Shown piece after piece: positions 1 through 8,029 of a stretch of DNA of 64,000 nucleotides; the stretch's first letter is position 1, and each line of letters opens with the position of its first letter. The notes beneath the pieces were generated by a model, which made no database searches, was not told the DNA's origin, and saw nothing but the letters and a program-made list of their open reading frames with translations. The stretch comes from CAYPIE01 sp964410665 (GTDB lineage: Bacteria; Planctomycetota; Planctomycetia; Gemmatales; Gemmataceae). The position numbers and the translations under genes are program-made. The stretch lies in the NCBI GenBank assembly GCA_964410665.1, contig CAYPIE010000021.1, positions 14,203-78,202 on the forward strand, read 5' to 3'.

Positions 1-635
1 TCGGCATCCCGACCCACCACCGGATCGATTCGTCCCTGGGCAGCGAGTTCGGTCAAGTTGGTGGTGAACTGATCCAGGGCCTTGGTTCCTGCAGCGCTGC
101 CCGTGGGAGGGGCTGCCGAGGCCCCGCCCATTTGGGCCGGGGCTCGTTCATTTTCCTCGCTGGTGGTGGCCGCCAGCAGGTCGGGCAGCTCAGCAAGTAA
201 CTTCTCGACCGACAAACGGGACAGCTCCGGCGAGCTCTTCCGCATCCGCAAAGCAAGCATCTGATCGCTTAACAGGGCGATCACCAAGTGGCTCGTCCGT
301 ACCCGGTTGCCACCCAGCTCGAGTGAGCCGATCATCCAGGCCTCTTGAATCAGGCTTGGGATTTCGCGTGAGAGGTCGGGGGCTCGGCCGTTGCCCGTCT
401 TGAATTGGGCGAGCTCGGTGTCGAGCTCTTGGCGAACCTTGTCCTGATGGATGCCATAATGCTTGCACAGAATCGCCAGGTCATTCTGAGTGGAATCCAG
501 CAGTTGCAATAACCAGTGCTCGATCTCGACATGAAAGTGAGTCCGCGCCAGGCAGAGCCCAGCGGAGTTCTCCAAGCCACGCCGACAGGTCGGATTGAGC
601 TTCTCGATCAGAGCGCGGGGACTGATGCTGGCCAT
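1..635 (-). CDS. tssH: Type VI secretion ATPase TssH/ClpV, N-terminal part (cut by window edge)
   Basis: The reading frame stays open from the ATG at 635 to the left edge, giving about 211 residues. They form a Clp-N-type helical repeat domain (roughly residues 1-160), a low-complexity Ala/Pro/Gly linker, and the sequence RIDPVVGRD that opens the first AAA+ domain in ClpB/ClpV proteins. ClpV disassembles the contracted TssBC sheath in the cytoplasm so that its subunits can be reused. GAGGAG stands 8 bases before the ATG and supports this start. The gene follows tssG after 32 bases on the same strand. Context makes ClpV much more likely than ClpB, but the diagnostic AAA+ domains lie outside the window. 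Confidence 0.88.
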   Translation of the reverse strand, partial: MASISPRALIEKLNPTCRRGLENSAGLCLARTHFHVEIEHWLLQLLDSTQNDLAILCKHYGIHQDKVRQELDTELAQFKTGNGRAPDLSREIPSLIQEAWMIGSLELGGNRVRTSHLVIALLSDQMLALRMRKSSPELSRLSVEKLLAELPDLLAATTSEENERAPAQMGGASAAPPTGSAAGTKALDQFTTNLTELAAQGRIDPVVGRDA

Positions 636-667
636 CAGTGACTCCTCACATAGCATCGGGGATCAGG

Positions 668-1813
668 TCAGTGCAACACGGTCACCACATTCCCGGGAAA
701 CACCGGGTCATCGGCATCCTGTGCGGGGGATGCGGTGATGAGCCATAGGTTCCATCCCAATCGCGGCCCCACACCGGCATCGGTGAGCTGTGCCTCGGGC
801 ACAGCATGGGCCGCCAACACCAACTGGACATCAAAGGCCAGGTGCACACCTACGAACAAGACACTCAAGTGAGTCAACAGAAAAAAGGTCTTGCGTTCGC
901 AGTTTGGCGAATGATCGGGCAGCAGCTCTAAAAATTGTTCATAGTTAAGTGGTCCAATGCGTAGACGAAACTGGCCCTGGACATCCCAGACATGGCTACC
1001 AGCGATGGCATTCACGCCCAATTGGGCTTGGCCACCGAGTGCGGTCTGCAACGAGCGATCAAGCTCCTGCCAACGACCGTGAAAGGGTTCGACGCAGACT
1101 GGAACCCCAAACTGATTCTCTAGGAGGATGCGTAAATTCGTAGGGTTGGCTGGCCGCTGCGCCAGCAGACCCGCATGGAACAAGAGAGCCAGGTCATCGA
1201 TGCGTGCCAAAGGGGGATCGAGCGGTGCCTCAATGTAGGCGGGCGTTACCGGCAGGCTGGAGCGAACCTGCAGGCGTTGCCGCAAACGCCGGGTCCCCAG
1301 TCCAAACAAGCTCAGCACCGTCAGGGTAAAGGCTTGTTGCTCGAGTTCCTGGCCATGCTCATAGCCGATGGTAAAACGATATTTCTCCCAGGCCCCATAG
1401 AACAGGCTCAGCAGACGATGGTTAAACAAGTCCAACCAATCCCGCAGCGCATACCGCTCTGGTCCCCGTTCATCCCGCTCCAGATCGAGTAGCAATTGCG
1501 TGTAATGGGTCGGCAGGACTCCGCTGCGACCAGTTAGGCCAAAGAAGTTGACCGTCAGCCGCGGGATGGGCCATTCTTCGCTAATCGGCTCGAAGGCATG
1601 CAGCGTACTGGCGGGGAAGGAGAGGTCCGTGCGAGCGCGAAAGCGAACCAGGTCATGCTCCGGAGAGGCAGCAGCCCCAACCAGAGGACACTCCGGTGAC
1701 AACAGGGTCAGGAGCCGGACCGCCTGGAAGAACTCAAAGGTGTAGGGTTCGGCAAACAGGCGGTCCCGGACCGAGGTCAAAGCAGGGGTTGTTCGCCGGT
1801 GCGAGGCGGCCAT
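668..1813 (-). CDS. tssG: Type VI secretion baseplate protein TssG
   Basis: This 381-residue protein has the ImpH/VasB family opening, with an FFQAVRLL motif near residue 28 followed by a long alpha/beta body. TssG joins TssE, TssF and TssK to form the baseplate wedge on which the sheath polymerises at the inner membrane. Length is at the usual size for the family. The start lies inside the 3' end of tssF (37-base overlap), which implies translational coupling. No signal peptide or membrane helix is seen, as expected for a cytoplasmic baseplate component. Confidence 0.93.
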   Translation of the reverse strand: MAASHRRTTPALTSVRDRLFAEPYTFEFFQAVRLLTLLSPECPLVGAAASPEHDLVRFRARTDLSFPASTLHAFEPISEEWPIPRLTVNFFGLTGRSGVLPTHYTQLLLDLERDERGPERYALRDWLDLFNHRLLSLFYGAWEKYRFTIGYEHGQELEQQAFTLTVLSLFGLGTRRLRQRLQVRSSLPVTPAYIEAPLDPPLARIDDLALLFHAGLLAQRPANPTNLRILLENQFGVPVCVEPFHGRWQELDRSLQTALGGQAQLGVNAIAGSHVWDVQGQFRLRIGPLNYEQFLELLPDHSPNCERKTFFLLTHLSVLFVGVHLAFDVQLVLAAHAVPEAQLTDAGVGPRLGWNLWLITASPAQDADDPVFPGNVVTVLH

Positions 1814-3645
1814 CGTTTCAGCTCCCCTTCCCGTTGCCGCAACCGGGCCACCATCTGGGTGAAGGAATTGACCGAGGTATATAAGGCAAAAAAGCGTTCC
1901 AGAACCGAAGCAAACAACACAATACTCGAACGTGTAAACATACTCTCGTCAAATTCCGTGGCGACCTCCAGCCCCCGACACACCCCCCCGTGGTGCCAGG
2001 CGACCACTTGACGGCTGCTTAGATCCGTGATCCCCTGAATGGCCTCGCGAGCGGCGGCCGCCCCCTGGGGGTCGACATCGGGGTCGCTAAAATCATACAG
2101 GCTTAACAGTTCGCGGACGGCCTCGGCCCCCTCACCAGGGTCGCCTAGTGACAGGTGGTTGAGGGTCAGGTGCGAAATCAGCCGCCAGTAGCGGCCCTTG
2201 CGGACCGGGGGTCGGTTGGACGGCGTAGGATTCAGCCGACAGCGGACCTGGGCTCCGCCGGCGGCAAAGTCTGCCTCCAGATAGACCTCTTCGCCGATCC
2301 GCGGCAAGCGCATCGGCAAGTCCCGGTTGGTACAGGTGGTCTTCACCACCAGGGTGGATTCCGCCGGTCGGGTCGGGTCAAAGCCGCGATCGACCAGCGT
2401 CAAGTACACATCCGTGCCATGATCGATCCGGGCCTGGAGAGCATCTTCCCCTTTTTTGCGTACACTCGGGCGGCGACTGGCATACCAGAACGCCTCCTGG
2501 CCATTGCGTTCTGCGCCATGGCGAAAGCTGTAAAAGGGCTGAAATTCCCGGTCCTTCCCCGAGGCCGTCGCCGCAGTCACCTGGTCGATCGAATAGACCT
2601 CATAAGCATAGGGATGTCCCACATCGGGGAGCACCTGGTGCTCAGCACGGGCATGGGTCAGGGGGATTGGCTCGGCAATATGCGAAAACAGATTCAACGC
2701 CGGGGTGCAGCCCAGAGCAAGCATGGACGCATCCAGGGTCTGCTCCAACCGGTTATGCGTGCGGTTACAAAATAGATACAGCTCCACCTGACGCGTCGGC
2801 CCGAGCTGGGCGAGGACGTTTCCGAACCAAATGTCAACGAACAGAAACTTCTGGGGGTAAGCAAAAAACTCACTTAGCAAGCGATAGCCGGGAAAGGCCT
2901 GGGCTGGGTAGGGCAGGAGCCCTTCGTCCAGGTCGAAACCCACCGGCCGAACCGCGTCCAGCGGCAACGAGACGGCCGGGGCTTCTGGCCGGTCGGTGGC
3001 TCGGATGCCCAGGGCCAGCAGGTGGTTCATCAGCAGGTCATAAAGCGGCGCAGTGAGCGTGGGATCTCCGTCCAGATAAACGCGGAGCCGATCCAGTTGC
3101 AGCTGGTCGAGGGGGACTTCCCCGCTGGCCCGCAGAGTCAGCTTCAGTGCGGCCAGGGCCCGGGGCGGAGGCTTGAGCCCGCCCGGGTAGGGCGGCGGCT
3201 GCAGGCGAGCTTCGGCGACCTCCAGTGGCCACAGAGTCACCGGGTAACCGGTGCGATAACGGCAGGGTACGCCTTCGACCGGGCGGGTTTTCAGCATCCG
3301 ACCGGCCGGCAAGGTCTGGCCGGTCGGCGGCACTCGGGTCGGATCAGGCACGAACTGGACGATGCAGAACGAAGGGACTGGAGCCAAATAATGCGGGTAG
3401 AGCACCGCCAACAAGGCATCAGTCAGTTCGGGGAAGTCATCGTCCAAACGCATATGGATCCGACCGGCCAGCAGGGCGAAGGCCTCGATGAGGCGTTCGA
3501 CGTGCGGGTCGGCCGCGCGGTTCTGCTCGACCAGCAACCGGGCCGCCACGGTGGGGTAACGTTGGGCGAACTCCTGGGCCGACTTGCGGATGTAGAACAG
3601 TTCTTTCTCGTAGTACGTCAGCAGCTTCCGCTCTTCCTCTTTCAT
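1777..3645 (-). CDS. tssF: Type VI secretion baseplate protein TssF
   Basis: The 622-residue product starts with the hallmark ImpG/VasA opening (YYEKELFYIRKSAQEFAQRYP, split here only by naming its residues 11-31) and continues through the DPHVERLIEAFA and DDFPELTDALL motifs typical of TssF. It is the largest baseplate wedge subunit and binds TssG in a 2:1 complex. Full family length is retained. The start overlaps the end of tssE by 4 bases and its end overlaps tssG by 37 bases, so E, F and G should be translated together. Confidence 0.95.
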   Translation of the reverse strand: MKEEERKLLTYYEKELFYIRKSAQEFAQRYPTVAARLLVEQNRAADPHVERLIEAFALLAGRIHMRLDDDFPELTDALLAVLYPHYLAPVPSFCIVQFVPDPTRVPPTGQTLPAGRMLKTRPVEGVPCRYRTGYPVTLWPLEVAEARLQPPPYPGGLKPPPRALAALKLTLRASGEVPLDQLQLDRLRVYLDGDPTLTAPLYDLLMNHLLALGIRATDRPEAPAVSLPLDAVRPVGFDLDEGLLPYPAQAFPGYRLLSEFFAYPQKFLFVDIWFGNVLAQLGPTRQVELYLFCNRTHNRLEQTLDASMLALGCTPALNLFSHIAEPIPLTHARAEHQVLPDVGHPYAYEVYSIDQVTAATASGKDREFQPFYSFRHGAERNGQEAFWYASRRPSVRKKGEDALQARIDHGTDVYLTLVDRGFDPTRPAESTLVVKTTCTNRDLPMRLPRIGEEVYLEADFAAGGAQVRCRLNPTPSNRPPVRKGRYWRLISHLTLNHLSLGDPGEGAEAVRELLSLYDFSDPDVDPQGAAAAREAIQGITDLSSRQVVAWHHGGVCRGLEVATEFDESMFTRSSIVLFASVLERFFALYTSVNSFTQMVARLRQREGELKRWPPRTGEQPLL

Positions 3646-4118
3646 GCCGCGGCTTCCTTTACCTGGAAGTGGCCCGAGGCGATCTCCAGGATAGTGTCAA
3701 AGGCGACCTCCGGGGCTGGCTCCAGGTTGAGTTGACCGCTGACCAGGAAACGGACCGATGGCAAGACGGTGTTAAGGTCATCGGCAGGCAAGATCACCTC
3801 GACAGCGCGCAAGCGTGGCTCAAAACGCTGGATCACCTGACGAATCGAGTGGCCGATCTCGGCACGCTGGAAGCGTGTGTTGCCTTCCAAGGCGGCTAGG
3901 TCGGGCAAGCCGTAGCAGATGATGGAGTCGCGGACCTGCCGGAGCTCCGCAGGGATATCGCGATAAACGAGCTGAGTATTGAGCAGATCCTGCAGGTCGC
4001 GCAAGACGGCTTGATACATCTGGGCGATGGTATAGCCCGGCTGGGACAAATTGACGCTCAGGGCCGGATCGATCAGCCGGTCTAACAGCGAAGGCTGCAA
4101 GAGGGTTTGTGACTTCAT
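3642..4118 (-). CDS. tssE: Type VI secretion baseplate protein TssE (gp25-like)
   Basis: The 158-residue protein carries the gp25/lysozyme-like fold signature of T6SS baseplate subunits: SLLDRLIDP near the N-terminus, then DLQDLLNTQ where most TssE proteins have an (E/D)LExLLNxR sequence, then a conserved RQVRDSIICYGLPD stretch. TssE connects the baseplate to the first sheath ring. The start overlaps the tagJ/impE stop by 4 bases (ATGA-type overlap), and the stop overlaps the tssF start in the same way. Length is normal for the family. Confidence 0.9.
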   Translation of the reverse strand: MKSQTLLQPSLLDRLIDPALSVNLSQPGYTIAQMYQAVLRDLQDLLNTQLVYRDIPAELRQVRDSIICYGLPDLAALEGNTRFQRAEIGHSIRQVIQRFEPRLRAVEVILPADDLNTVLPSVRFLVSGQLNLEPAPEVAFDTILEIASGHFQVKEAAA

Positions 4119-4939
4119 GCGCTCTCCTGGGGCGACGCCTGCAACGGCGGGGAAGCGAACGCGAGTTCGCGAATTTCCACCAACGGCATCGTCCCCCCTG
4201 CGTGCAACAACACCCGAGCGCCCACGCCGCGCACCGGGGCATCATCCCCCCCGACCCAGTCGGCAGCCCGGCCAAGTCGCAGTTGATCGTCACGCTGCTG
4301 GTGGGTGTCCGGGTAGAGGCCGGGCAAAAGTACGTCGCCCGCGGAACCGTTGCGTAGCACCAGATGGGCAGGCACAAAGACCAGATCCCGGGGCCGGCGT
4401 GGCGGACCGATCGAGAGAGATTCGACCTGCTCCAGGGGTACCCAACAATACTGCCCATTGGAACCGTGCACCTCCAGAACCGTCGCGAACAGGTCATCCC
4501 CGTCGCGGAGGAGGTCGACCCCCTCGCCGTTCAGGGTGGCGCTCAAGGTTGGCGCTTGCTGGTTCGCCTGGTCGAGGAGCTGGTCGCCACCGGGCCGGTC
4601 ACCGGCGGCATACTGCTTGAGTGCGTGGAGGCGTTGTTCCACATGGTCCGGGACGTCGTCGAGGAAACGTGGGCGAGCCTGGCCGACCAAGACTTGCCGG
4701 CGAACTCGTTCGGCGGCGATGGCCCGTTGATAAAGGCCGATCGCCGCCGCCGCGGCGGGCTCATCCAGAGTGATGGCATCGAGCTGCTTCTCCGCCCGGT
4801 CGAAATCGCCGGCGAAGAAGAGTAGTTCACAAAAAAACAAGCGGGTGCCAGCGTTGGCTGGGTCGGCCTTGACTGCCGCTGTTTGTGCCTGGATTGCTAC
4901 TTGCAGTTGACCGGCCTCGAACAGTTCGCTGGCATTCAT
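4115..4939 (-). CDS. tagJ: T6SS accessory protein TagJ/ImpE
   Basis: A protein of about 274 residues of the ImpE/SciE family: N-terminal TPR-like helices (ASELFEAGQLQVAIQAQ, then NAGTRLFFCELLFFAGDFDRA) followed by a beta-rich C-terminal half with the GQYCWVPLEQVESL motif. TagJ binds the sheath subunit TssB and is thought to assist ClpV-dependent sheath recycling. I chose the ATG at 4939 because alignment to the family begins there; an upstream in-frame extension to 5038 is Pro/Arg-rich and runs through the hairpins that follow hcp. Downstream it overlaps tssE by 4 bases. Confidence 0.85.
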   Translation of the reverse strand: MNASELFEAGQLQVAIQAQTAAVKADPANAGTRLFFCELLFFAGDFDRAEKQLDAITLDEPAAAAAIGLYQRAIAAERVRRQVLVGQARPRFLDDVPDHVEQRLHALKQYAAGDRPGGDQLLDQANQQAPTLSATLNGEGVDLLRDGDDLFATVLEVHGSNGQYCWVPLEQVESLSIGPPRRPRDLVFVPAHLVLRNGSAGDVLLPGLYPDTHQQRDDQLRLGRAADWVGGDDAPVRGVGARVLLHAGGTMPLVEIRELAFASPPLQASPQESA

Positions 4940-5005
4940 GGGATGGCTTGCCTTTGCAACGGGGGTTTCCGGGGCCGGACATGCATTCGGTTGGCGGAGA
5001 ACTTT

Positions 5006-5041
5006 CCGGGTCCGAAGGCCCGGGGTGGCCGGGGCCACCCC
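5006..5041 (-). terminator. Twin GC-rich hairpins after hcp
   Basis: Seventeen bases after the hcp stop codon the transcript can form a perfect 8-bp stem with a 4-base loop (5022-5041) and, overlapping it by two bases, a second stem with a tetraloop (5006-5023; UUCG read in the leftward transcript). No U-run follows, so it looks more like a partial terminator or mRNA-stabilising element than a full Rho-independent terminator. It would separate the highly needed Hcp transcript from the downstream baseplate genes. Confidence 0.55.
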
Positions 5042-5057
5042 TCCAGGACGGGTGCGC

Positions 5058-5540
5058 TTACTTGGTGTTTTCCTTCAGATTCCACGAACCAATTTCCGGA
5101 GAATCCAGCCCGCCGTCGGTCTTCTGCGGCTTGAGCTCATACTTGATCTTCGCAAAGTTGATCGAGAACGAATCCATCGGACGGCTGTCACCGCCGGAGC
5201 TGCCACTGCTCTGGTAGCTCGAAATCAGCACATCTTCCATCGTAATGGTATAGTATTCTTGCGGATCCTCGCCCGACTTGCGGACGTGTAGGACGGCCTT
5301 CTTAATGTGCTTCCCATTGGCACAGAAGAGCATGAGGGTTGGGCTCGACTTGTTGGCCGTGGTCGTGAAACTCAAGTCGGAGAAGGAAACCTTACCAGCC
5401 CCGCCGCCGCCGCCAGAGGCGAAGCTGCCGACGTTGTTACAGCCCCAGGAAAAGGAATCGATCTCGATCGTTTCTTTCAACGCCTTGTCGCTCGATTCAC
5501 CCTTGACACCGTCAATTTCCAGCAGGTAGTCACTCGCCAT
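5058..5540 (-). CDS. hcp: Hcp, type VI secretion inner-tube protein
   Basis: The product is 160 residues and starts with the Hcp pattern ASDYLLEIDGVKGESSD, followed by DSFSWG and a glycine-rich loop, and ends with a SINFAKIKYEL strand near the C-terminus. Hcp hexamers stack into the expelled tube and can carry effectors. The ATG at 5540 is preferred over the in-frame codon at 5591, because GGAG lies 8-9 bases before it and homology starts there. It sits between tssC and tagJ, with about 160 bases upstream containing a small hairpin plus T-run, so it may have its own transcript. Confidence 0.93.
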   Translation of the reverse strand: MASDYLLEIDGVKGESSDKALKETIEIDSFSWGCNNVGSFASGGGGGAGKVSFSDLSFTTTANKSSPTLMLFCANGKHIKKAVLHVRKSGEDPQEYYTITMEDVLISSYQSSGSSGGDSRPMDSFSINFAKIKYELKPQKTDGGLDSPEIGSWNLKENTK

Positions 5541-5671
5541 GATCGGAACTCCAGAATTGCGTTCATGATTGGCCCGGTCGGGTTTGCTCACGGTCGAGAA
5601 CCACTCTCTTCGATGAGTCCGTCAGCAATCCCCTCCACTAAGTTGATGCAGAACCGACCACCTAGCGGACG

Positions 5672-5690
5672 AAAAAGCCGCGCGTCGGCC
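5672..5690 (-). terminator. Weak terminator between tssC and hcp
   Basis: Eleven bases past the tssC stop, the leftward transcript has a 4-bp GCCG/CGGC stem with a 5-base loop followed directly by five U residues. The stem is short, so read-through into hcp is likely. Confidence 0.35.
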
Positions 5691-5700
5691 AAGAATACGG

Positions 5701-7200
5701 TCACTGGCCCAATTGCTTGGCCACCAGGTGCATGGCGATTTCCAGTCCTTCGAGCTGGTAGTGCGGCTGCATATAAGCTTGGGCACGATAGAAGCCCGGC
5801 TGACCGGGGACATCCTGGACCTCGACCCGGGCCGACTGCAACGGTCGCATCGCCTTGTCCTCATCACTGGCATTCTCGGGGCTCGCCAGGGTATAGTTGT
5901 TGATCCAACGGTTAAGCCACTTGTGCATATCCTCACGCGACATAAACGAGCCCAGCCGGTTGCGGACCATCACCTTGAGGAAGTGGGCAAAACGAGACAA
6001 GCACAAGATCAGGTTGAACCGTGCCATCAGAGCCGCGTTCGCCGTGGCAAAGTCCTCGTAATACACTTTGGGATTCTGACACGACTGAGCACCGATAAAG
6101 GCTGCGAAGTCGCGGCCCTTACAGTGGATCAATGGTAAGAAGCCCAGGTCGGACAGCTCCTTCTCCCGGCGCTCGGTAATGCCGACCTCGGTCGGGCACT
6201 TCATGGCAATATCGCCGTCATCGGTCGGGAAAGTACAGACCGGCAGGCCCTCGACCTTGCCACCGCCCTCCACGCCTCGACTCCGGGCCAGCCAACCAAA
6301 CTTGCTGAAGGCATCGGTGATCCGGGTGGCGTAGGCCCAGGCCGAGCTCATCCACTGGTACTTGTCGTGATTGGTCCCGTCGACATCCTCTTCGAAATTA
6401 AATTCTTCCACGGGTGTATACTTTTGCCCGTAGGGGTAACGGGCCAGCACGCGCGGCATGGTCAGGGCGGTGTACCGGGAGTCCTCCGACATGCGGAACG
6501 ATTTCCAGGGGGCGTAGTCCACCGTGGAAAAGATCTTGGCCAGGTCGCGTGGCTTGGTCAATTCGGAGAAGCTGTCTAAGTTAAACGCGAGCGGACTAGC
6601 CGCGGCCACGAATGGAGCATGCGCCGCCGCTGCGATGCCGGCAATGTTTTCCAGGAGCTTGACGTCCATGGCCCGCTTGCAGTCGAACTCGTAGTCGCCG
6701 ACCAGCATGCCGTAGGGATTGCCCCCAAGCGTCCCATACTCCTCTTCATAAAGCTGCTTAAACAAAAAACTCTGGTCGAATTCGACGGCGTTGGCCAGGT
6801 CTTTCTGCACCTCTTCTTTGGAGGCGTTGAGCACGCGGATCTGCAGCTTCTCACCGGTTTCGGACTGATGCACCAGATAATGCAAGCCGCGCCAAGTTCC
6901 CTCGAGCTTTTGATAAGCCGAGTGATGCATCACCTCGTTGAGTTGTTTGGTCAGCTTTTGATCGATCTGACTGATCCAAACTTTAAGGGTTTTCTCAAAA
7001 TCGGCGCTGACCGTCTGCCCAGGTTGGGCCATCAAGTGATTGACATACTCGCTCAAGGCATCCAGACCGCGCTGGCGAACCTCGGCGTTTTCCTCGAGCC
7101 GCATTCCGGCGGTGACGTCGGTAAGCCAGGAAGAACCGTCAAAGGTTGTGGCTTCACCGGAGCGTTCCGGCTGTTCCGAAGCGGAGGTTGCTGTACTCAT
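5701..7200 (-). CDS. tssC: Type VI secretion contractile sheath large subunit TssC
   Basis: This 499-residue protein has the VipB/ImpD layout: an N-terminal helical arm, the YQKLEGTWRGLHYLV motif near residue 95, a long central region (DWGVGDYEF-like segment LVGDYEFD) and a C-terminal PGQPGFYRAQAYMQPHYQLEGL ending common to the family (two adjoining motifs). TssC with TssB builds the contractile sheath. Its ATG overlaps the tssB stop (ATGA), so the two subunits are made in coupled fashion. Length matches the family norm. Confidence 0.96.
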   Translation of the reverse strand: MSTATSASEQPERSGEATTFDGSSWLTDVTAGMRLEENAEVRQRGLDALSEYVNHLMAQPGQTVSADFEKTLKVWISQIDQKLTKQLNEVMHHSAYQKLEGTWRGLHYLVHQSETGEKLQIRVLNASKEEVQKDLANAVEFDQSFLFKQLYEEEYGTLGGNPYGMLVGDYEFDCKRAMDVKLLENIAGIAAAAHAPFVAAASPLAFNLDSFSELTKPRDLAKIFSTVDYAPWKSFRMSEDSRYTALTMPRVLARYPYGQKYTPVEEFNFEEDVDGTNHDKYQWMSSAWAYATRITDAFSKFGWLARSRGVEGGGKVEGLPVCTFPTDDGDIAMKCPTEVGITERREKELSDLGFLPLIHCKGRDFAAFIGAQSCQNPKVYYEDFATANAALMARFNLILCLSRFAHFLKVMVRNRLGSFMSREDMHKWLNRWINNYTLASPENASDEDKAMRPLQSARVEVQDVPGQPGFYRAQAYMQPHYQLEGLEIAMHLVAKQLGQ

Positions 7201-7751
7201 TCACTCGCCTCCTTATCGCTATCGGCCTTGGATTCTTCGGCGGGAGGATTCTCTTGCTCAAGCAGCTTGGCGATGGCGTCGCGGTTCTCGGTGTTGGCCA
7301 ACACTTGTTCGAGCAAAGCAACCAGGTTGTCCTTGCCCTCGGTTTTACTCAGTAAGTATTCAAACTTCTTGCGAGTCTCGAGCAACTCGCGTAAGACCGG
7401 GATTTGTTTGGCAATCTCAGCCGGGGAGAAGTCGGCCATGGACTTAAAGTTCAACTCAACATTCAGCATCTGATCAGGCTGGCCAGAGATCTGATCCGCG
7501 ACCCGAAAGGCCACGCGCGGGGCCGAACGAGCAAGCACATCATTGAAATTATCACGATCGATGGGTACAAAACGACGTTCCTTGTAGGCTTTGCGTGCCC
7601 CCTCAGCCGGCTGACCAGATAGATCGGCCATGACGCCGACGACAAATGGCAGCTCGGGAATCTCCATCGCATCGCCCTTATAAACCGAGGCTTCGATCTT
7701 CACTCGCGGCGGACGGACGCGCTTGAGCTTTTCCTGATAGCTATCTGGCAT
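7197..7751 (-). CDS. tssB: Type VI secretion contractile sheath small subunit TssB
   Basis: The protein has 184 residues from the ATG at 7751, chosen because AGGAG precedes it by 8 bases and because the VipA family pattern (SYQEKLKRVRPPRVKI, then ELPFVVGVMADLSG and RRFVPIDRDNFNDVL) begins there. The C-terminal third is a charged helix, as in other TssB proteins, where ClpV and TagJ bind. It is the first gene of the leftward run and sits behind the promoter at 7851-7879. An upstream in-frame codon at 7817 has no supporting ribosome site. Confidence 0.95.
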   Translation of the reverse strand: MPDSYQEKLKRVRPPRVKIEASVYKGDAMEIPELPFVVGVMADLSGQPAEGARKAYKERRFVPIDRDNFNDVLARSAPRVAFRVADQISGQPDQMLNVELNFKSMADFSPAEIAKQIPVLRELLETRKKFEYLLSKTEGKDNLVALLEQVLANTENRDAIAKLLEQENPPAEESKADSDKEASE

Positions 7752-7780
7752 GTAACAACTCCTAACTCGAAACGTGACAT

Positions 7781-7797
7781 TGGTTGTGGAACAACCA
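7781..7797. promoter_or_regulatory. Inverted repeat in the tssB leader
   Basis: TGGTTGT and ACAACCA form perfect 7-base arms around a GGA spacer, 30 bases upstream of the tssB start and within the predicted 5' leader. It could be a protein-binding operator or a short mRNA hairpin; sequence alone does not decide. Confidence 0.45.
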
Positions 7798-7850
7798 CCC
7801 AGCCGGATTGCGAACATGAGGGGTGAACGAAGCCTGAGACAGCGCGGTCA

Positions 7851-7879
7851 ATCTTACAACCAAGAATGAATCCTGACAA
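7851..7879 (-). promoter_or_regulatory. Sigma-70-type promoter for the tssB operon
   Basis: On the minus strand TTGTCA (7874-7879) is followed after exactly 17 bases by TAAGAT (7851-7856). Transcription would begin near 7844, giving a leader of about 93 bases before tssB. The match is 5/6 and 4/6 with ideal spacing. Confidence 0.5.
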
Positions 7880-8029
7880 GCATCCGCGCCCTTGGTTCGG
7901 ACGGCCCGGAGGAAACGGTGATGCCATCCGCAAGGTTAGCTTCTATGTTCACTTACGAAGAACCGGCCCCATCAAGGGGATGATGCAATCGCCACGACCA
8001 AGGCGGACAAATGCCGATGACGGAAGGCC

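Noticed and set aside
2155..2775. A 206-codon plus-strand frame inside tssF
   Set aside because: It lies entirely opposite a strongly matching tssF and has no ribosome site or protein-like pattern; GC-rich antisense frames like this are expected by chance.
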